Source of the DNA: UBA2336 sp964404445 | GTDB taxonomy: Bacteria > Bacteroidota > Bacteroidia > Cytophagales > Cyclobacteriaceae | Direction: 5' to 3' | Length of the DNA: 64,000 bases | Assembly: GCA_964404445.1 (NCBI GenBank) | Contig: CAYOJW010000003.1 | Location: 636,217 to 700,216 of the forward strand | Part shown: positions 53,612 to 61,667 of the stretch, in pieces | How the letters are laid out: each line of letters opens with the position of its first letter | Numbering within the stretch: the stretch's first letter is position 1 | Position numbers and translations under genes: made by a program | Notes under the pieces: model-generated | Databases searched by the model: none | Told to the model about the DNA's origin: nothing | The model's input: the letters and a program-made list of their open reading frames with translations, nothing else

Positions 53612-53684
53612 GGTGGATTCTTTTTGCAAAAATAACGCTTAATTTTTATTAAATAATCAGTTTTTGCCATGATTTATATCATAA

Positions 53685-53740
53685 ATACCCATTAAAGTAT
53701 AATATTTTGGTAGGGTTATTAATGATACTTATAGAGGTAT
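53685..53740. promoter_or_regulatory. Two related dyads upstream of hmuR
   Basis: ATACCCATTAAAGTAT (53685-53700) and ATACTTATAGAGGTAT (53725-53740) both fit ATACYY-N4-RRGTAT and lie 40 bases apart, close to four helical turns. The likely -7 box of hmuR is TATTCTTG (53761-53768), with no good -33, so the second dyad sits near -42, where activators bind. A further symmetrical ATGATTTATATCAT lies at 53669-53682. Confidence 0.55.
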
Positions 53741-53784
53741 TTTATTATTTAGACTCTTTCTATTCTTGCACTGTTTTTTAAACG

Positions 53785-53799
53785 GGCACACAGTGTGCC
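53785..53799. promoter_or_regulatory. Perfect palindrome just before hmuR
   Basis: GGCACAC-A-GTGTGCC is a perfect 15-base palindrome ending 6 bases before the hmuR ATG. It would sit in the untranslated leader, so it could be a roadblock operator or an RNA hairpin near the start codon. Confidence 0.5.
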
Positions 53800-53805
53800 A
53801 AAGCA

Positions 53806-56022
53806 ATGCAAAGAATAATTATCACGTTCATTTTTTTAACGATTATTTCCGTTGGCTATGCGCAGGTGCGTGTAGTGATTAAAGATCATGAAACAGGTAA
53901 ACCGTTAGAGGGAGTTTCGGTTTATGATAAGCAAAATCATAAGGTTAGTGTGTCGAATGAAAAAGGGATTGTAGATATTAATACCGATAAGTTTCCGACA
54001 CACTTAGTAGCCTCCCACTTAGGGTATCAGTCCCGTGAAATTGAGATTCCAAATGCCGGTGATTTTAGTTTTGAATTATATCCATCAGTTGAGCAGTTTG
54101 AAGATGTGGTTGTTACTGGTCAGTTTGAACCGCAATCAGTAAGTAAATCTGTATTTAAAGTACGTACCATTTCCATGGAAACCATGCAAGCCAGGGGTGC
54201 CACGCGTTTACAGGACGTATTAAATACTGAGTTGAACTTCAGATTTTCAATGGACCCGGCTATTGGTGTAACTAATATTGAGGTACAGGGTTTAACCGGG
54301 CAGAATGTCAAAGTATTGATTGATGGTATCCCTGTTATCGGTCGGCAGGGAACAGGCAATGCAATTGATATTAACCAAATTAACATTAATACGATTGAGC
54401 GCGTTGAAATTATTGAGGGCCCCATGTCAACAATTTACGGAGCCGATGCCCTTGCTGGTGTAATTAATATTATTACAAAGAAACCTGAACAAGATAAATT
54501 AGCAGGCTCTGTAAGAATACACGAAGAGAATGTTGGCAACGAGTATAGCTTTTTTAAACAAGGTATTCATCAACAAAATGTTTCAGTTCAATATAGAGCA
54601 AAGTCTCTTTATGCATTGGTAGATTTTGGTCATTTTTATTCGGGCGGATGGAAAGGTGATTCTGTAGGAAGGGAAAAAACGTATAATCCTAAAAAGCAAT
54701 GGCTGGGTAGCGGAACAGTTGGTTTGCAACGTGATAATTTTAACATTTCATATCGGTTAGATTTCCTTAACGAAGATTTATATAACCCAGCCGAATTTGG
54801 AGGTAATGAAGCATTGGATCAGAATTACCTGACCACACGGTTTATGCACCAACTTCAGGGTATGGCTACAGTTTCTGATAAATTAAGTTTTAATGCAGCC
54901 ATTGCCTATACTGATTTTCAACGAAGAACTCAAACAGTAACAGTTAACAAAGCAACCGGTGAGGAAACACTTGCACTTGGGCCTGGGCGGCAGGATACTA
55001 CTAAGTATGACGGCTTTACATTTCGGGCTACTGCCCAATATAAGATCAATGATTATATTCAATTGCAACCCGGTATTGATATAAACATTGAATCTGGTTC
55101 AGGTGGCAGACTTTTAAAAGGTACAAACTCCATGTCTGATTATGCAGCATTTCTCTCAGCAGAAGTACGCCCATTCTCATTCTTATCGATTCGGCCAGGT
55201 TTTCGGTTTGTCAAAAATTCGGTGTACAAGGCACCTCCGGTTCTTCCATCGGTTAACACAAAGTTTCAATTATCAGAACGCCATGATTTGAGACTTTCAT
55301 ACGGTCGTGGTTTCAGAGCACCATCATTGCGCGAGTTGTATTTTTATTTTTATGATAGCAATCACTCTATTGATGGAAATCCAAACCTTGAAGCTGAACT
55401 CTCTCACAGTTTTAATGGATCATGGAACTGGCAAGTTGTTAAAAAACTACTCTGGCGATATAATCTTTCATTGGGTGGTTTTTATAACGATGTGGATAAT
55501 ATGATTGAAAATGTTATAAAATCAGGTACGAATATAACTACGTATGGAAACATCAGTAAGTACAAAACACAAGGTATTACGTTAACCAACAATATATCCA
55601 TTGCTCACTTTACCGGTGCAATAGGTGGTGGCATTACCGGACGATATAATAAGTATTATGAAACAGGTGATGACATGAGTCAATTCACCTGGTCTCCGGA
55701 AGTAAATGGGTCACTTAGTTATCTGTTTGCTCGTGCAGGTGTAACAGCGAGTGCATACTACAAGTTTACCGGAGTTACACCACGATATGTATTGGGTAGC
55801 ACAGCGGTTTATTTAGCCGAGACTGAAGCCTATCATTGGGCAGATTTCAGTATCCAAAAGACTTTTATTAAAAAATTGAGTGCTGTTATTGGGAGCCGCA
55901 ACCTCTTTAATGTTACACAGATTATGAGTACAGCAGTTGATTCTGGCGCACATAGCGGAGGCGGAACAAACCCGCTAAGCTCAGGACGCTCATACTATCT
56001 TACCCTGACCTATAATTTTTAA
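53806..56022 (+). CDS. hmuR: TonB-dependent haem receptor (HmuR-type)
   Basis: This 738-residue outer-membrane receptor has a signal peptide (to VGYAQ), a carboxypeptidase-regulatory-like domain (EGVSVYDKQNHKVSV), a TonB box/plug region (EDVVVTGQFEPQS; IDGIPVIGRQGTG; IEIIEGPMSTIYGADALAG) and a C-terminal barrel ending SGRSYYLTLTYNF. The extracellular loop pair has FRAP (in GRGFRAPSLREL, about 500) and NPNL (in IDGNPNLEAELS) with NHS between, the motif of bacterial haem/haemoglobin receptors. It is co-transcribed with hmuY 34 bases downstream. Confidence 0.93.
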   Translation: MQRIIITFIFLTIISVGYAQVRVVIKDHETGKPLEGVSVYDKQNHKVSVSNEKGIVDINTDKFPTHLVASHLGYQSREIEIPNAGDFSFELYPSVEQFEDVVVTGQFEPQSVSKSVFKVRTISMETMQARGATRLQDVLNTELNFRFSMDPAIGVTNIEVQGLTGQNVKVLIDGIPVIGRQGTGNAIDINQININTIERVEIIEGPMSTIYGADALAGVINIITKKPEQDKLAGSVRIHEENVGNEYSFFKQGIHQQNVSVQYRAKSLYALVDFGHFYSGGWKGDSVGREKTYNPKKQWLGSGTVGLQRDNFNISYRLDFLNEDLYNPAEFGGNEALDQNYLTTRFMHQLQGMATVSDKLSFNAAIAYTDFQRRTQTVTVNKATGEETLALGPGRQDTTKYDGFTFRATAQYKINDYIQLQPGIDINIESGSGGRLLKGTNSMSDYAAFLSAEVRPFSFLSIRPGFRFVKNSVYKAPPVLPSVNTKFQLSERHDLRLSYGRGFRAPSLRELYFYFYDSNHSIDGNPNLEAELSHSFNGSWNWQVVKKLLWRYNLSLGGFYNDVDNMIENVIKSGTNITTYGNISKYKTQGITLTNNISIAHFTGAIGGGITGRYNKYYETGDDMSQFTWSPEVNGSLSYLFARAGVTASAYYKFTGVTPRYVLGSTAVYLAETEAYHWADFSIQKTFIKKLSAVIGSRNLFNVTQIMSTAVDSGAHSGGGTNPLSSGRSYYLTLTYNF

Positions 56023-56056
56023 AATTTAATTTCTAAACCATATAAAAGTAAAAATC

Positions 56057-57436
56057 ATGAATTATAAACCGTATCGCCTGCTGTCGTTTTTATTGCTGGC
56101 ATTTGTCATTACGTTCACTGCCTGTGATGACGATCCAAAGATGCCAGCCAACCTTGTCGAATTTGAGGCTAATGTAGCTGGATTATCTGCCGATGAAAAT
56201 TCCCTTGCAATAAATATTAACCTGTCGCGAGCAGCAGCAACAGATGTTACTTTGAACCTGATTGTGAATGCCGGAACATTGGCGTATGGAACAGATTATA
56301 CAACTAACCCGTCTGTTACAGAAAACACTATTAATGTAACGATCCCTAAAGGACAAACAAATGCTGGTGTTACACTAACTAAAGTTGATGGTGTAGGTTT
56401 TGCTGGAGATGAAACGATTTCGTTTACGATTACAGATGTTGTTGGTGAAGTTGTTTTAGGGGCCAATGCAGAGATAATTGTGTCGTTCTCAGAAATTACG
56501 GTAGCAGATGCGACCATGAATATACAGGGAGGAGGCCCCACTTTTGCCAATCGTGTATTTATCGATTTAAGTGCTAACCGTCAAACGGCTGTTAAACGTG
56601 ATACCTGGGACTTAGGATTTTATACCGCTAATGGCGAATTCAAAGTTGTATTGAATACCGCTGTTACGATGTTAGCAAGACCGTTAGACAAAACCACGTT
56701 AGGTGCTGTTACATCTGCCGATACGGTAGGTATGGGGTTAACTTTCACTACCGATGCATATTCGGCTGATAACCTGCCGTTCATGGATCACCCCTCAGGT
56801 GATATGAGCCAATTAGCATTTGCGCCTGTTTCTGCAACAGACGGAGAAAATGTTGTGTACATCATTAACCGTGGTAAAAGTGTAGAGGGTACTCAGCGTT
56901 CTTGGAAAAAAGTAAAAATTTTGCGTAACGGTACCGGATATACTGTTCAACATGCTGATATTGGATCGACTACATTTCAAACCGTTCAGGTAACGCGCGA
57001 TGCCAATCATCTTTTTAATTATGTAAGCCTTGATGACAATTCCGTAGTAACTGTTGAACCGGAAACAGGTAAATGGGATATAGCATATACTGTGTTTATA
57101 ACCCAGATTGGCTTGCCATACAGCTACAATGATTTTATTATCCAGAATCGTTCGGGTGTGGAAACAGCACAGGTGCTTATATCAGCCCATTCGTACGAAG
57201 CATTTGCTGAAGAAAATCTTACCGGGATTACATTTACGGCTGATCAGGCGGCAATAGGAGCAAACTGGCGTAATGGTGGTGGACCCTCTACGCCTCCCTC
57301 ATTACGTACCGATCGTTTCTACTTAGTAAAAGATGCTGATGGGAATATCTATAAAGTTAAGTTTACAGCCTTAACTCAGAGTGGCGAACGCGGTCGGCCA
57401 GCCATTGAATACGCATTGGTGAAAAAAGCTGAATAA
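56057..57436 (+). CDS. hmuY: HmuY-type haem-binding lipoprotein with extra N-terminal domain
   Basis: This 459-residue lipoprotein (lipobox FTACDDDP) combines two parts. Residues about 30-140 resemble a Calx-beta-like beta-sandwich (LSRAAATDVTLNL, LAYGTDYTT, NVTIPKGQTNAGVTL). From about 160 the protein matches HmuY, the haemophore of Porphyromonas and relatives, which passes haem to HmuR: NRVFIDLSANRQTAVKRDTWDLGF, KWDIAYTVFI and DRFYLVKDADGNIYKVKFTAL. Known HmuY proteins are about 215 residues, so the N-terminal domain is extra and may extend the binding domain from the surface. A strong terminator follows. Confidence 0.87.
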   Translation: MNYKPYRLLSFLLLAFVITFTACDDDPKMPANLVEFEANVAGLSADENSLAININLSRAAATDVTLNLIVNAGTLAYGTDYTTNPSVTENTINVTIPKGQTNAGVTLTKVDGVGFAGDETISFTITDVVGEVVLGANAEIIVSFSEITVADATMNIQGGGPTFANRVFIDLSANRQTAVKRDTWDLGFYTANGEFKVVLNTAVTMLARPLDKTTLGAVTSADTVGMGLTFTTDAYSADNLPFMDHPSGDMSQLAFAPVSATDGENVVYIINRGKSVEGTQRSWKKVKILRNGTGYTVQHADIGSTTFQTVQVTRDANHLFNYVSLDDNSVVTVEPETGKWDIAYTVFITQIGLPYSYNDFIIQNRSGVETAQVLISAHSYEAFAEENLTGITFTADQAAIGANWRNGGGPSTPPSLRTDRFYLVKDADGNIYKVKFTALTQSGERGRPAIEYALVKKAE

Positions 57437-57442
57437 TTTTAT

Positions 57443-57479
57443 GGAGGCCGTTTCATTTTGAGATGGCCTCCTTTCTTTT
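57443..57479 (+). terminator. Intrinsic terminator after hmuY
   Basis: GGAGGCC and GGCCTCC, extended by six more pairs (two wobbles), form a 13-bp stem with a TTT loop, followed by a T-rich tail. The tail ends only 3 bases before the next ATG, so any transcript reading into the next gene must pass this hairpin. Confidence 0.85.
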
Positions 57480-57482
57480 ACC

Positions 57483-57818
57483 ATGATCCACCACGAATCT
57501 TCCTTCCAGCTTTTGGCCGAGTGCCCCAACGGCTATATTGGCGAGTGTACGTGTTGCCAGAAATTTAACGTGGCATATAAAAGCATTTTGCTCACGTTTG
57601 CGGAAGAGAATTTGTGCGCTTTCTTCGAGTGGATTTTAACGGCACGGTATGACTACGAAAGTTACTGGCCTATGCCGCATGGCCGCGAACGGGTGTTCAC
57701 CAGTCCGTTTAGCAATTTGTACCTGACTTTTCGTGAGGATGAATTAGACGAGCTGGCCGAATTATATGCCCGTACGCAATTAATCCTCGAAGCCCGGAAT
57801 CTGGTAAAACGAAATTAG
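57483..57818 (+). CDS. Small cysteine-containing protein of the haem locus (DUF6686-like)
   Basis: This 111-residue protein has no signal peptide. Near the N-terminus lies CPNGYIGECTCCQKFNVAY (C-x7-C-x-C-C), a possible metal- or haem-binding cluster. It is followed by a helix-rich part (FAEENLCAFFEWIL, EDELDELAELYARTQLILEA). It resembles small Bacteroidota proteins classed as DUF6686 that often follow hmuR/hmuY; the family number is from memory and not certain. The gene starts directly after the hmuY terminator, suggesting reduced expression by read-through. A role in intracellular haem or iron handling is only inference. Confidence 0.7.
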   Translation: MIHHESSFQLLAECPNGYIGECTCCQKFNVAYKSILLTFAEENLCAFFEWILTARYDYESYWPMPHGRERVFTSPFSNLYLTFREDELDELAELYARTQLILEARNLVKRN

Positions 57819-57850
57819 ATGCTTATCTTGTCACCAAACTTAATAATATT

Positions 57851-58330
57851 ATGAAATCACTTAAAATATCTCTTTTTAGCGTGCTTTTGCTCATGGCAAT
57901 TGCAGTACAGGCCCAGCCACCTAAAACTCCGGCTACACCGGGCACTACCTTTGGCGAAGCCGTTACGGCAAGCAATGCAACGGCTGTTGCCGAATTACCA
58001 AACCTTATGGCCGACAAACAAACAGCCGAGGTGAAAATTACCGGAAAGGTGCTGGAAGTTTGCCCCAAGAAAGGTTGCTGGCTGTCGTTAGAGATGCCCG
58101 ATAAATCGGTAACGTTTGTGAAGTTCAAAGATTACGGTTTCTTCGTTCCGTTAGAGCTGATCGGCAAAGAGGTGGTCATTGAAGGGCAAGCCAAAAAAAT
58201 CGAAACTTCGGTTGATGAATTAAAGCACTATGCCGAAGATGCCAAAAAATCGAAAGAAGAAATTGATGCTATTACCGAACCAAAAAAAGAAATCCGTGTA
58301 ACGGCAAATGGTGTTTTAGTAGTTAAATAA
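57851..58330 (+). CDS. Exported DUF4920-like protein
   Basis: This 159-residue protein has a signal peptide (cleavage after VQAQ, about 24). The mature part contains TTFGEAVTASNATAV, GKVLEVCPKKGCWLSLEM (two Cys, C-x4-C) and FVKFKDYGFFVPLELIGKEVVIEG, which is the DUF4920 pattern, an OB-fold-like beta domain. The two cysteines and surrounding Lys/Gly suggest a metal site or a disulfide. Function is unknown; it is in the same direction as the haem genes, 32 bases downstream. Confidence 0.8.
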   Translation: MKSLKISLFSVLLLMAIAVQAQPPKTPATPGTTFGEAVTASNATAVAELPNLMADKQTAEVKITGKVLEVCPKKGCWLSLEMPDKSVTFVKFKDYGFFVPLELIGKEVVIEGQAKKIETSVDELKHYAEDAKKSKEEIDAITEPKKEIRVTANGVLVVK

Positions 58331-58345
58331 GGTAAAATTAGGAGT

Positions 58346-58657
58346 GTGGGCAGTATCAGGAATTTAAGGATCATCGGTATCCTCGAAGGTATTTCGTATT
58401 TGGTGTTGTTGGGTATAGCTATGCCGTTAAAGTATGCGTGGGATATGCCCCTTGCGGTGAAATACACCGGCTGGGCACACGGGCTGTTGTTTATCTTATA
58501 CATTATAGCCGTACCGTTAGCCAAACGTGCTATGAACTGGAACGTATTGTGGGTGTTTATTGCTTGGGCAGCTTCGTTAATTCCGTTCGGAACATTCATT
58601 CTCGACCGCCATTTGGTAAGAAGGGAAAAAGAACTGGCAGCACGGCAAACTGTTTAG
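58346..58657 (+). CDS. DUF3817-like integral membrane protein
   Basis: This 103-residue protein has three hydrophobic helices (about 9-28, 42-62 and 68-88) and the family pattern RIIGILEGISYLVLLGIAMPLKY, GWAHGLLFILYI and PFGTFILDRHL. It matches DUF3817 (YdzA-like) small membrane proteins of unknown function. The start is GTG at 58346. It is 15 bases downstream of the DUF4920 gene and followed by a terminator, so it closes the transcription unit. Confidence 0.82.
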   Translation: MGSIRNLRIIGILEGISYLVLLGIAMPLKYAWDMPLAVKYTGWAHGLLFILYIIAVPLAKRAMNWNVLWVFIAWAASLIPFGTFILDRHLVRREKELAARQTV

Positions 58658-58676
58658 CTGGTTTCATTACGCAAAC

Positions 58677-58706
58677 AAAAAAGCCATCCCAACCGGATGG
58701 CTTTTT
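58677..58706 (+). terminator. Intrinsic terminator
   Basis: AAAAAGCCATCC and GGATGGCTTTTT form a 12-bp stem with a 5-base loop. It ends the unit that closes with the DUF3817-like gene. Confidence 0.9.
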
Positions 58707-58736
58707 GTGATAAATATGCCTACATGAGCCTGATCA

Positions 58737-58768
58737 ACAAAAAAGGCCGCCTTGTGGCAGCCTTCTTG
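58737..58768 (-). terminator. Intrinsic terminator of the tetR-like gene
   Basis: Read on the minus strand, GAAGGCTGCC and GGCGGCCTTT pair around ACAA with G-U pairs, followed by a T-run. It lies about 50 bases after the tetR-like stop. Confidence 0.7.
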
Positions 58769-58816
58769 TTTTGGTTAAACTCAATTGGTTACTTCTTTTG
58801 AAATAAGCATTGGCAA

Positions 58817-59386
58817 CTAAGGTTTTATACCTTCAATAATAAAGTTCATTACCCGCTTAGTTGTTGGGTTTCCTCCTGGCACATTAGAATAGCCAACTGC
58901 CCCTCCCATCATCAGAATCAGTAACAGCAAATCTTTGTGGCCATCAAAATCATTTCGTAACATCCCTGATTGCTTCGCTTTTTTTATAGGTTCTGCAAAT
59001 ATTTTAATTAGTCGTTCAACGTGTATTTTCCCTTTAGCTTCTGATACATAGGGTAAGTATAAATTGTATTCCACCCTTTGCCTTAACACAATATTCAAAA
59101 GCTTGAAAAAGCAATTTTCACTATTTTCTATCTTTTGGGTAAATACTGCCAGACGCTCCAGGTTTTGATCAAAAACAGCATCAATGATTGCATTTCGATT
59201 TGGAAAATGTCGATAAAAGGTCATTCTGGTTACTCCTGCGGCCTTAGCAATTTCTATTAAAGGAACTTCTAATCCCTTGTCCTTAAATAGCTTACGTGCA
59301 GTAACAAGCAAAATTTCCTTGTTCTGTAACGAATCTATTCTGGTTGCCTCAATCGCCCGTGTTTGCCCAACCTTGTGATTTTGCAT
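58817..59386 (-). CDS. TetR-family transcriptional repressor
   Basis: This protein has 189 residues from ATG 59386. The helix-turn-helix is VPLIEIAKAAGVTRMTFYRHFPNRNAIIDAVF (about 42-73), with the usual TFYRHF recognition segment; the C-terminal part is a variable ligand-binding helical domain. The longer frame upstream would run through a perfect palindromic operator, so it is not used. It is divergent from the Old Yellow Enzyme gene, and the shared operator suggests it represses both itself and the downstream oxidoreductase genes. Confidence 0.9.
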   Translation of the reverse strand: MQNHKVGQTRAIEATRIDSLQNKEILLVTARKLFKDKGLEVPLIEIAKAAGVTRMTFYRHFPNRNAIIDAVFDQNLERLAVFTQKIENSENCFFKLLNIVLRQRVEYNLYLPYVSEAKGKIHVERLIKIFAEPIKKAKQSGMLRNDFDGHKDLLLLILMMGGAVGYSNVPGGNPTTKRVMNFIIEGIKP

Positions 59387-59400
59387 CTCCAAATTTAAAT

Positions 59401-59431
59401 AAATAAATGTTACATAGCGTAACATTTATTT
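59401..59431. promoter_or_regulatory. TetR-type operator, perfect 13-bp arms
   Basis: AAATAAATGTTAC (59401-59413), 5 bases, and GTAACATTTATTT (59419-59431) form a perfect 31-base palindrome between the divergent tetR-like and OYE genes. The core GTTACnnnnnGTAAC is of the kind bound by TetR repressors. Confidence 0.85.
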
Positions 59432-59475
59432 ATTTTCTTTCGTATATTTAATTAATAAACTTAAATAAAAAGGTG

Positions 59476-60699
59476 ATGAGCAATTCCCTCAATAAATTCC
59501 TTTCGCCAGCAAAATTAAACGGACTGACACTTCAAAACCGTTTGATAAAGGCAGCAACCTTCGAGTCTATGCTCGATGATAATTTCAACATTACTCAGCG
59601 GTGTATTGATTTTCACGAATCCTTCGCTAAGGGCGGTGTCGGCATGACCACTTTGGCATATTGTGCTCCCGAAGCGGACGGGCGTATGCAATCACACTAT
59701 ATGTATATCCGTGAAGAAGTAATTCCACAATTAAGGAAATTAGCAGATACGGTACATCAATACGGCACCAAATTATCAGGACAAATAGCACATTGTGGAG
59801 CATTCAGCAGGAACGTTGCACTGCAACGAAAACGCCCCGTTACGTCATCGGGTGGGCTGAATATGATGGGAATTCCTTACGGAATGTTCTTCTCACAAAC
59901 GATGGATGAAAAATTGATGCAAGAAGTTGCTGATGGTTTTGCCAAAACTGCTTCCATAATGAAATCATCTGGTTTTGATGCCGTGGAAATTCATTTTGGA
60001 CACGGGTATTTGCTTAGTCAATTCATTAGCCCGTTAACCAATAAACGTAAAGATGAATACGGGGGTAGCATAGAAAACAGAATGCGTTTTCCGGTTCGGG
60101 TTTTAGAGGCTGTAAGAAAAGCGGTAGGAGATGATTTTCCTATTCTCGGAAAAATAACCATGTACGATGATGTAAAAGGAGGCATCTCTTTGGAAGACGG
60201 AATAGCATCGGCTCAAATATTGGACAAAGCAGGAATTGACGGAATCATACTTAGTGCCGGTACGTCAAGCCAAAATCCAATGCTTTTATTTCATGGAAAA
60301 TCTCTTTTGGAAGGACTGTTAAAATTTGAAACCAGCCCGGTTTTGAAAATGGGTATGAAAATGATGAGTTCTTCTATGTTCAAGGATTATCCTTACAAAG
60401 AACTGTATTTGATGGAAGCTGCCAAAAAAGTTCGCGAAGTTGTAAAATGTAACTTAATCTATATAGGTGGAGCTACCGAAACCGAAAGTATAGAGAAAGT
60501 GATGGATTTAGGATTTGACTTTGTGCAATCCGGTCGCCCGCTTATGCGAGATCCAGCTATGGTCAATCACTTAAAAGAATATGAATCAAAGTATGTGAAT
60601 GGTTGCGACCATTGTAATACCTGCGCAACGCTAATGGGTGATCCTGATGGGATAAGATGTGTATTGCCAAAGTGGGAACCAACACTAAACAAGGTTTGA
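59476..60699 (+). CDS. NADH:flavin oxidoreductase (Old Yellow Enzyme family)
   Basis: This 407-residue FMN barrel enzyme reduces activated alkenes or similar substrates. Features are LNGLTLQNRLIKAATFE (N-terminus), SGQIAHCGAFS, FDAVEIHFGHGYLLSQFISP (about 168-187, catalytic His pair region), NKRKDEYGGSIENRMRFP and a C-terminal VQSGRPLMRDP. After the barrel comes CDHCNTCATLMGDPDGIRC, a Cys cluster like that of OYE members related to 2,4-dienoyl-CoA reductase. I start at ATG 59476; GTG 59473 is one codon earlier. It is under the TetR-type operator. Confidence 0.9.
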   Translation: MSNSLNKFLSPAKLNGLTLQNRLIKAATFESMLDDNFNITQRCIDFHESFAKGGVGMTTLAYCAPEADGRMQSHYMYIREEVIPQLRKLADTVHQYGTKLSGQIAHCGAFSRNVALQRKRPVTSSGGLNMMGIPYGMFFSQTMDEKLMQEVADGFAKTASIMKSSGFDAVEIHFGHGYLLSQFISPLTNKRKDEYGGSIENRMRFPVRVLEAVRKAVGDDFPILGKITMYDDVKGGISLEDGIASAQILDKAGIDGIILSAGTSSQNPMLLFHGKSLLEGLLKFETSPVLKMGMKMMSSSMFKDYPYKELYLMEAAKKVREVVKCNLIYIGGATETESIEKVMDLGFDFVQSGRPLMRDPAMVNHLKEYESKYVNGCDHCNTCATLMGDPDGIRCVLPKWEPTLNKV

Positions 60700-60741
60700 G
60701 TAAATAGAATATGAAATTTTAAAATTTAAAAAATCAACAAA

Positions 60742-61530
60742 ATGAACAGAGCAATAATTTTTTCAGGAAAATCAGAAACAGAGATTTTTAGGTTATCACA
60801 AAAAATCAATGAACTGAACGGCAATGGTGATATTTCTCTTGGTGAGAATATCATTGTAATAAAAGATAATGATGGTAAAACAACACTTAAAAACAGCAAA
60901 GGCGATGTGCTTCCTTTTACAATAGGAGGTGCTTTAACAGGTAGTTTATTGGGTTTGCTGGGTGGGCCATTTGGTATGATGATAGGTGCTTCTTTGGGTT
61001 CACTTATCGGATTTACAGGTGATTTAATAAAAAAAGGTGCTGAAAGCGATTATCTTGATAAAATCATCAAAGCGCTTCCAGATGGAAAGTCATTCTTAAT
61101 CGCTCATATTGATGAAGACTGGGAAGTTCCATTGGATACTATTTCCAAGGAATTGGACATTACAACTTCCAGGATTAACATAGACGAAGAATTCGAGAAA
61201 AACATTGAGAAAGAGTTGGCGGAGTTGAATAAAGGAATTGATGAATTGGAAATTAAAGTTGAAAACACTGCCATTGATGAAACCAAAGAAAAGCTGAATC
61301 AGAAAATTGAAGAATTGAAGGTAAAGAGAGACGAAATAAGAAATATTCTCTCTGACGGATTCAAAAAGCAAAAAATACAGTATGAAAATTGGATCGGGGA
61401 ATTAAAAGAAAAAATCAAAGATAAAGTTGAAGATGTGAAAGAAGAGCTGGAAGAAAAAAGAGTAGAATTTCTGCAAAAAAGAATTAAATATCAGACAGAA
61501 AAATTAGAAGAGCTTAAGTCTAAAATCTAA
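60742..61530 (+). CDS. Glycine-zipper membrane protein with long coiled coil (DUF1269-like)
   Basis: In this 262-residue protein, the N-terminal 130 residues match DUF1269: a soluble stretch, then a glycine-rich hydrophobic hairpin GGALTGSLLGLLGGPFGMMIGASLGSLIGF (about 62-91, continuous small-residue zipper), and SFLIAHIDEDWEVPLDTI. From about 155 to 262 the sequence is highly charged and coiled-coil (heptad-rich E/K/L). Base composition is clearly AT-rich. It is co-oriented with OYE and the SDR genes. A membrane-associated stress or envelope role is possible but unproven. Confidence 0.75.
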   Translation: MNRAIIFSGKSETEIFRLSQKINELNGNGDISLGENIIVIKDNDGKTTLKNSKGDVLPFTIGGALTGSLLGLLGGPFGMMIGASLGSLIGFTGDLIKKGAESDYLDKIIKALPDGKSFLIAHIDEDWEVPLDTISKELDITTSRINIDEEFEKNIEKELAELNKGIDELEIKVENTAIDETKEKLNQKIEELKVKRDEIRNILSDGFKKQKIQYENWIGELKEKIKDKVEDVKEELEEKRVEFLQKRIKYQTEKLEELKSKI

Positions 61531-61667
61531 TATTAAAAGGTGAAGGCTTAGATTTCTAATCTTGATCCTTTTCTCAAATAAGCGTAAATTGGTTAAAAAA
61601 AGCCCGATAGGACGAAAAAAGAAACCAAAGTAAACACAATCAAAAAAAACGATCTTAATAAAAAAAT

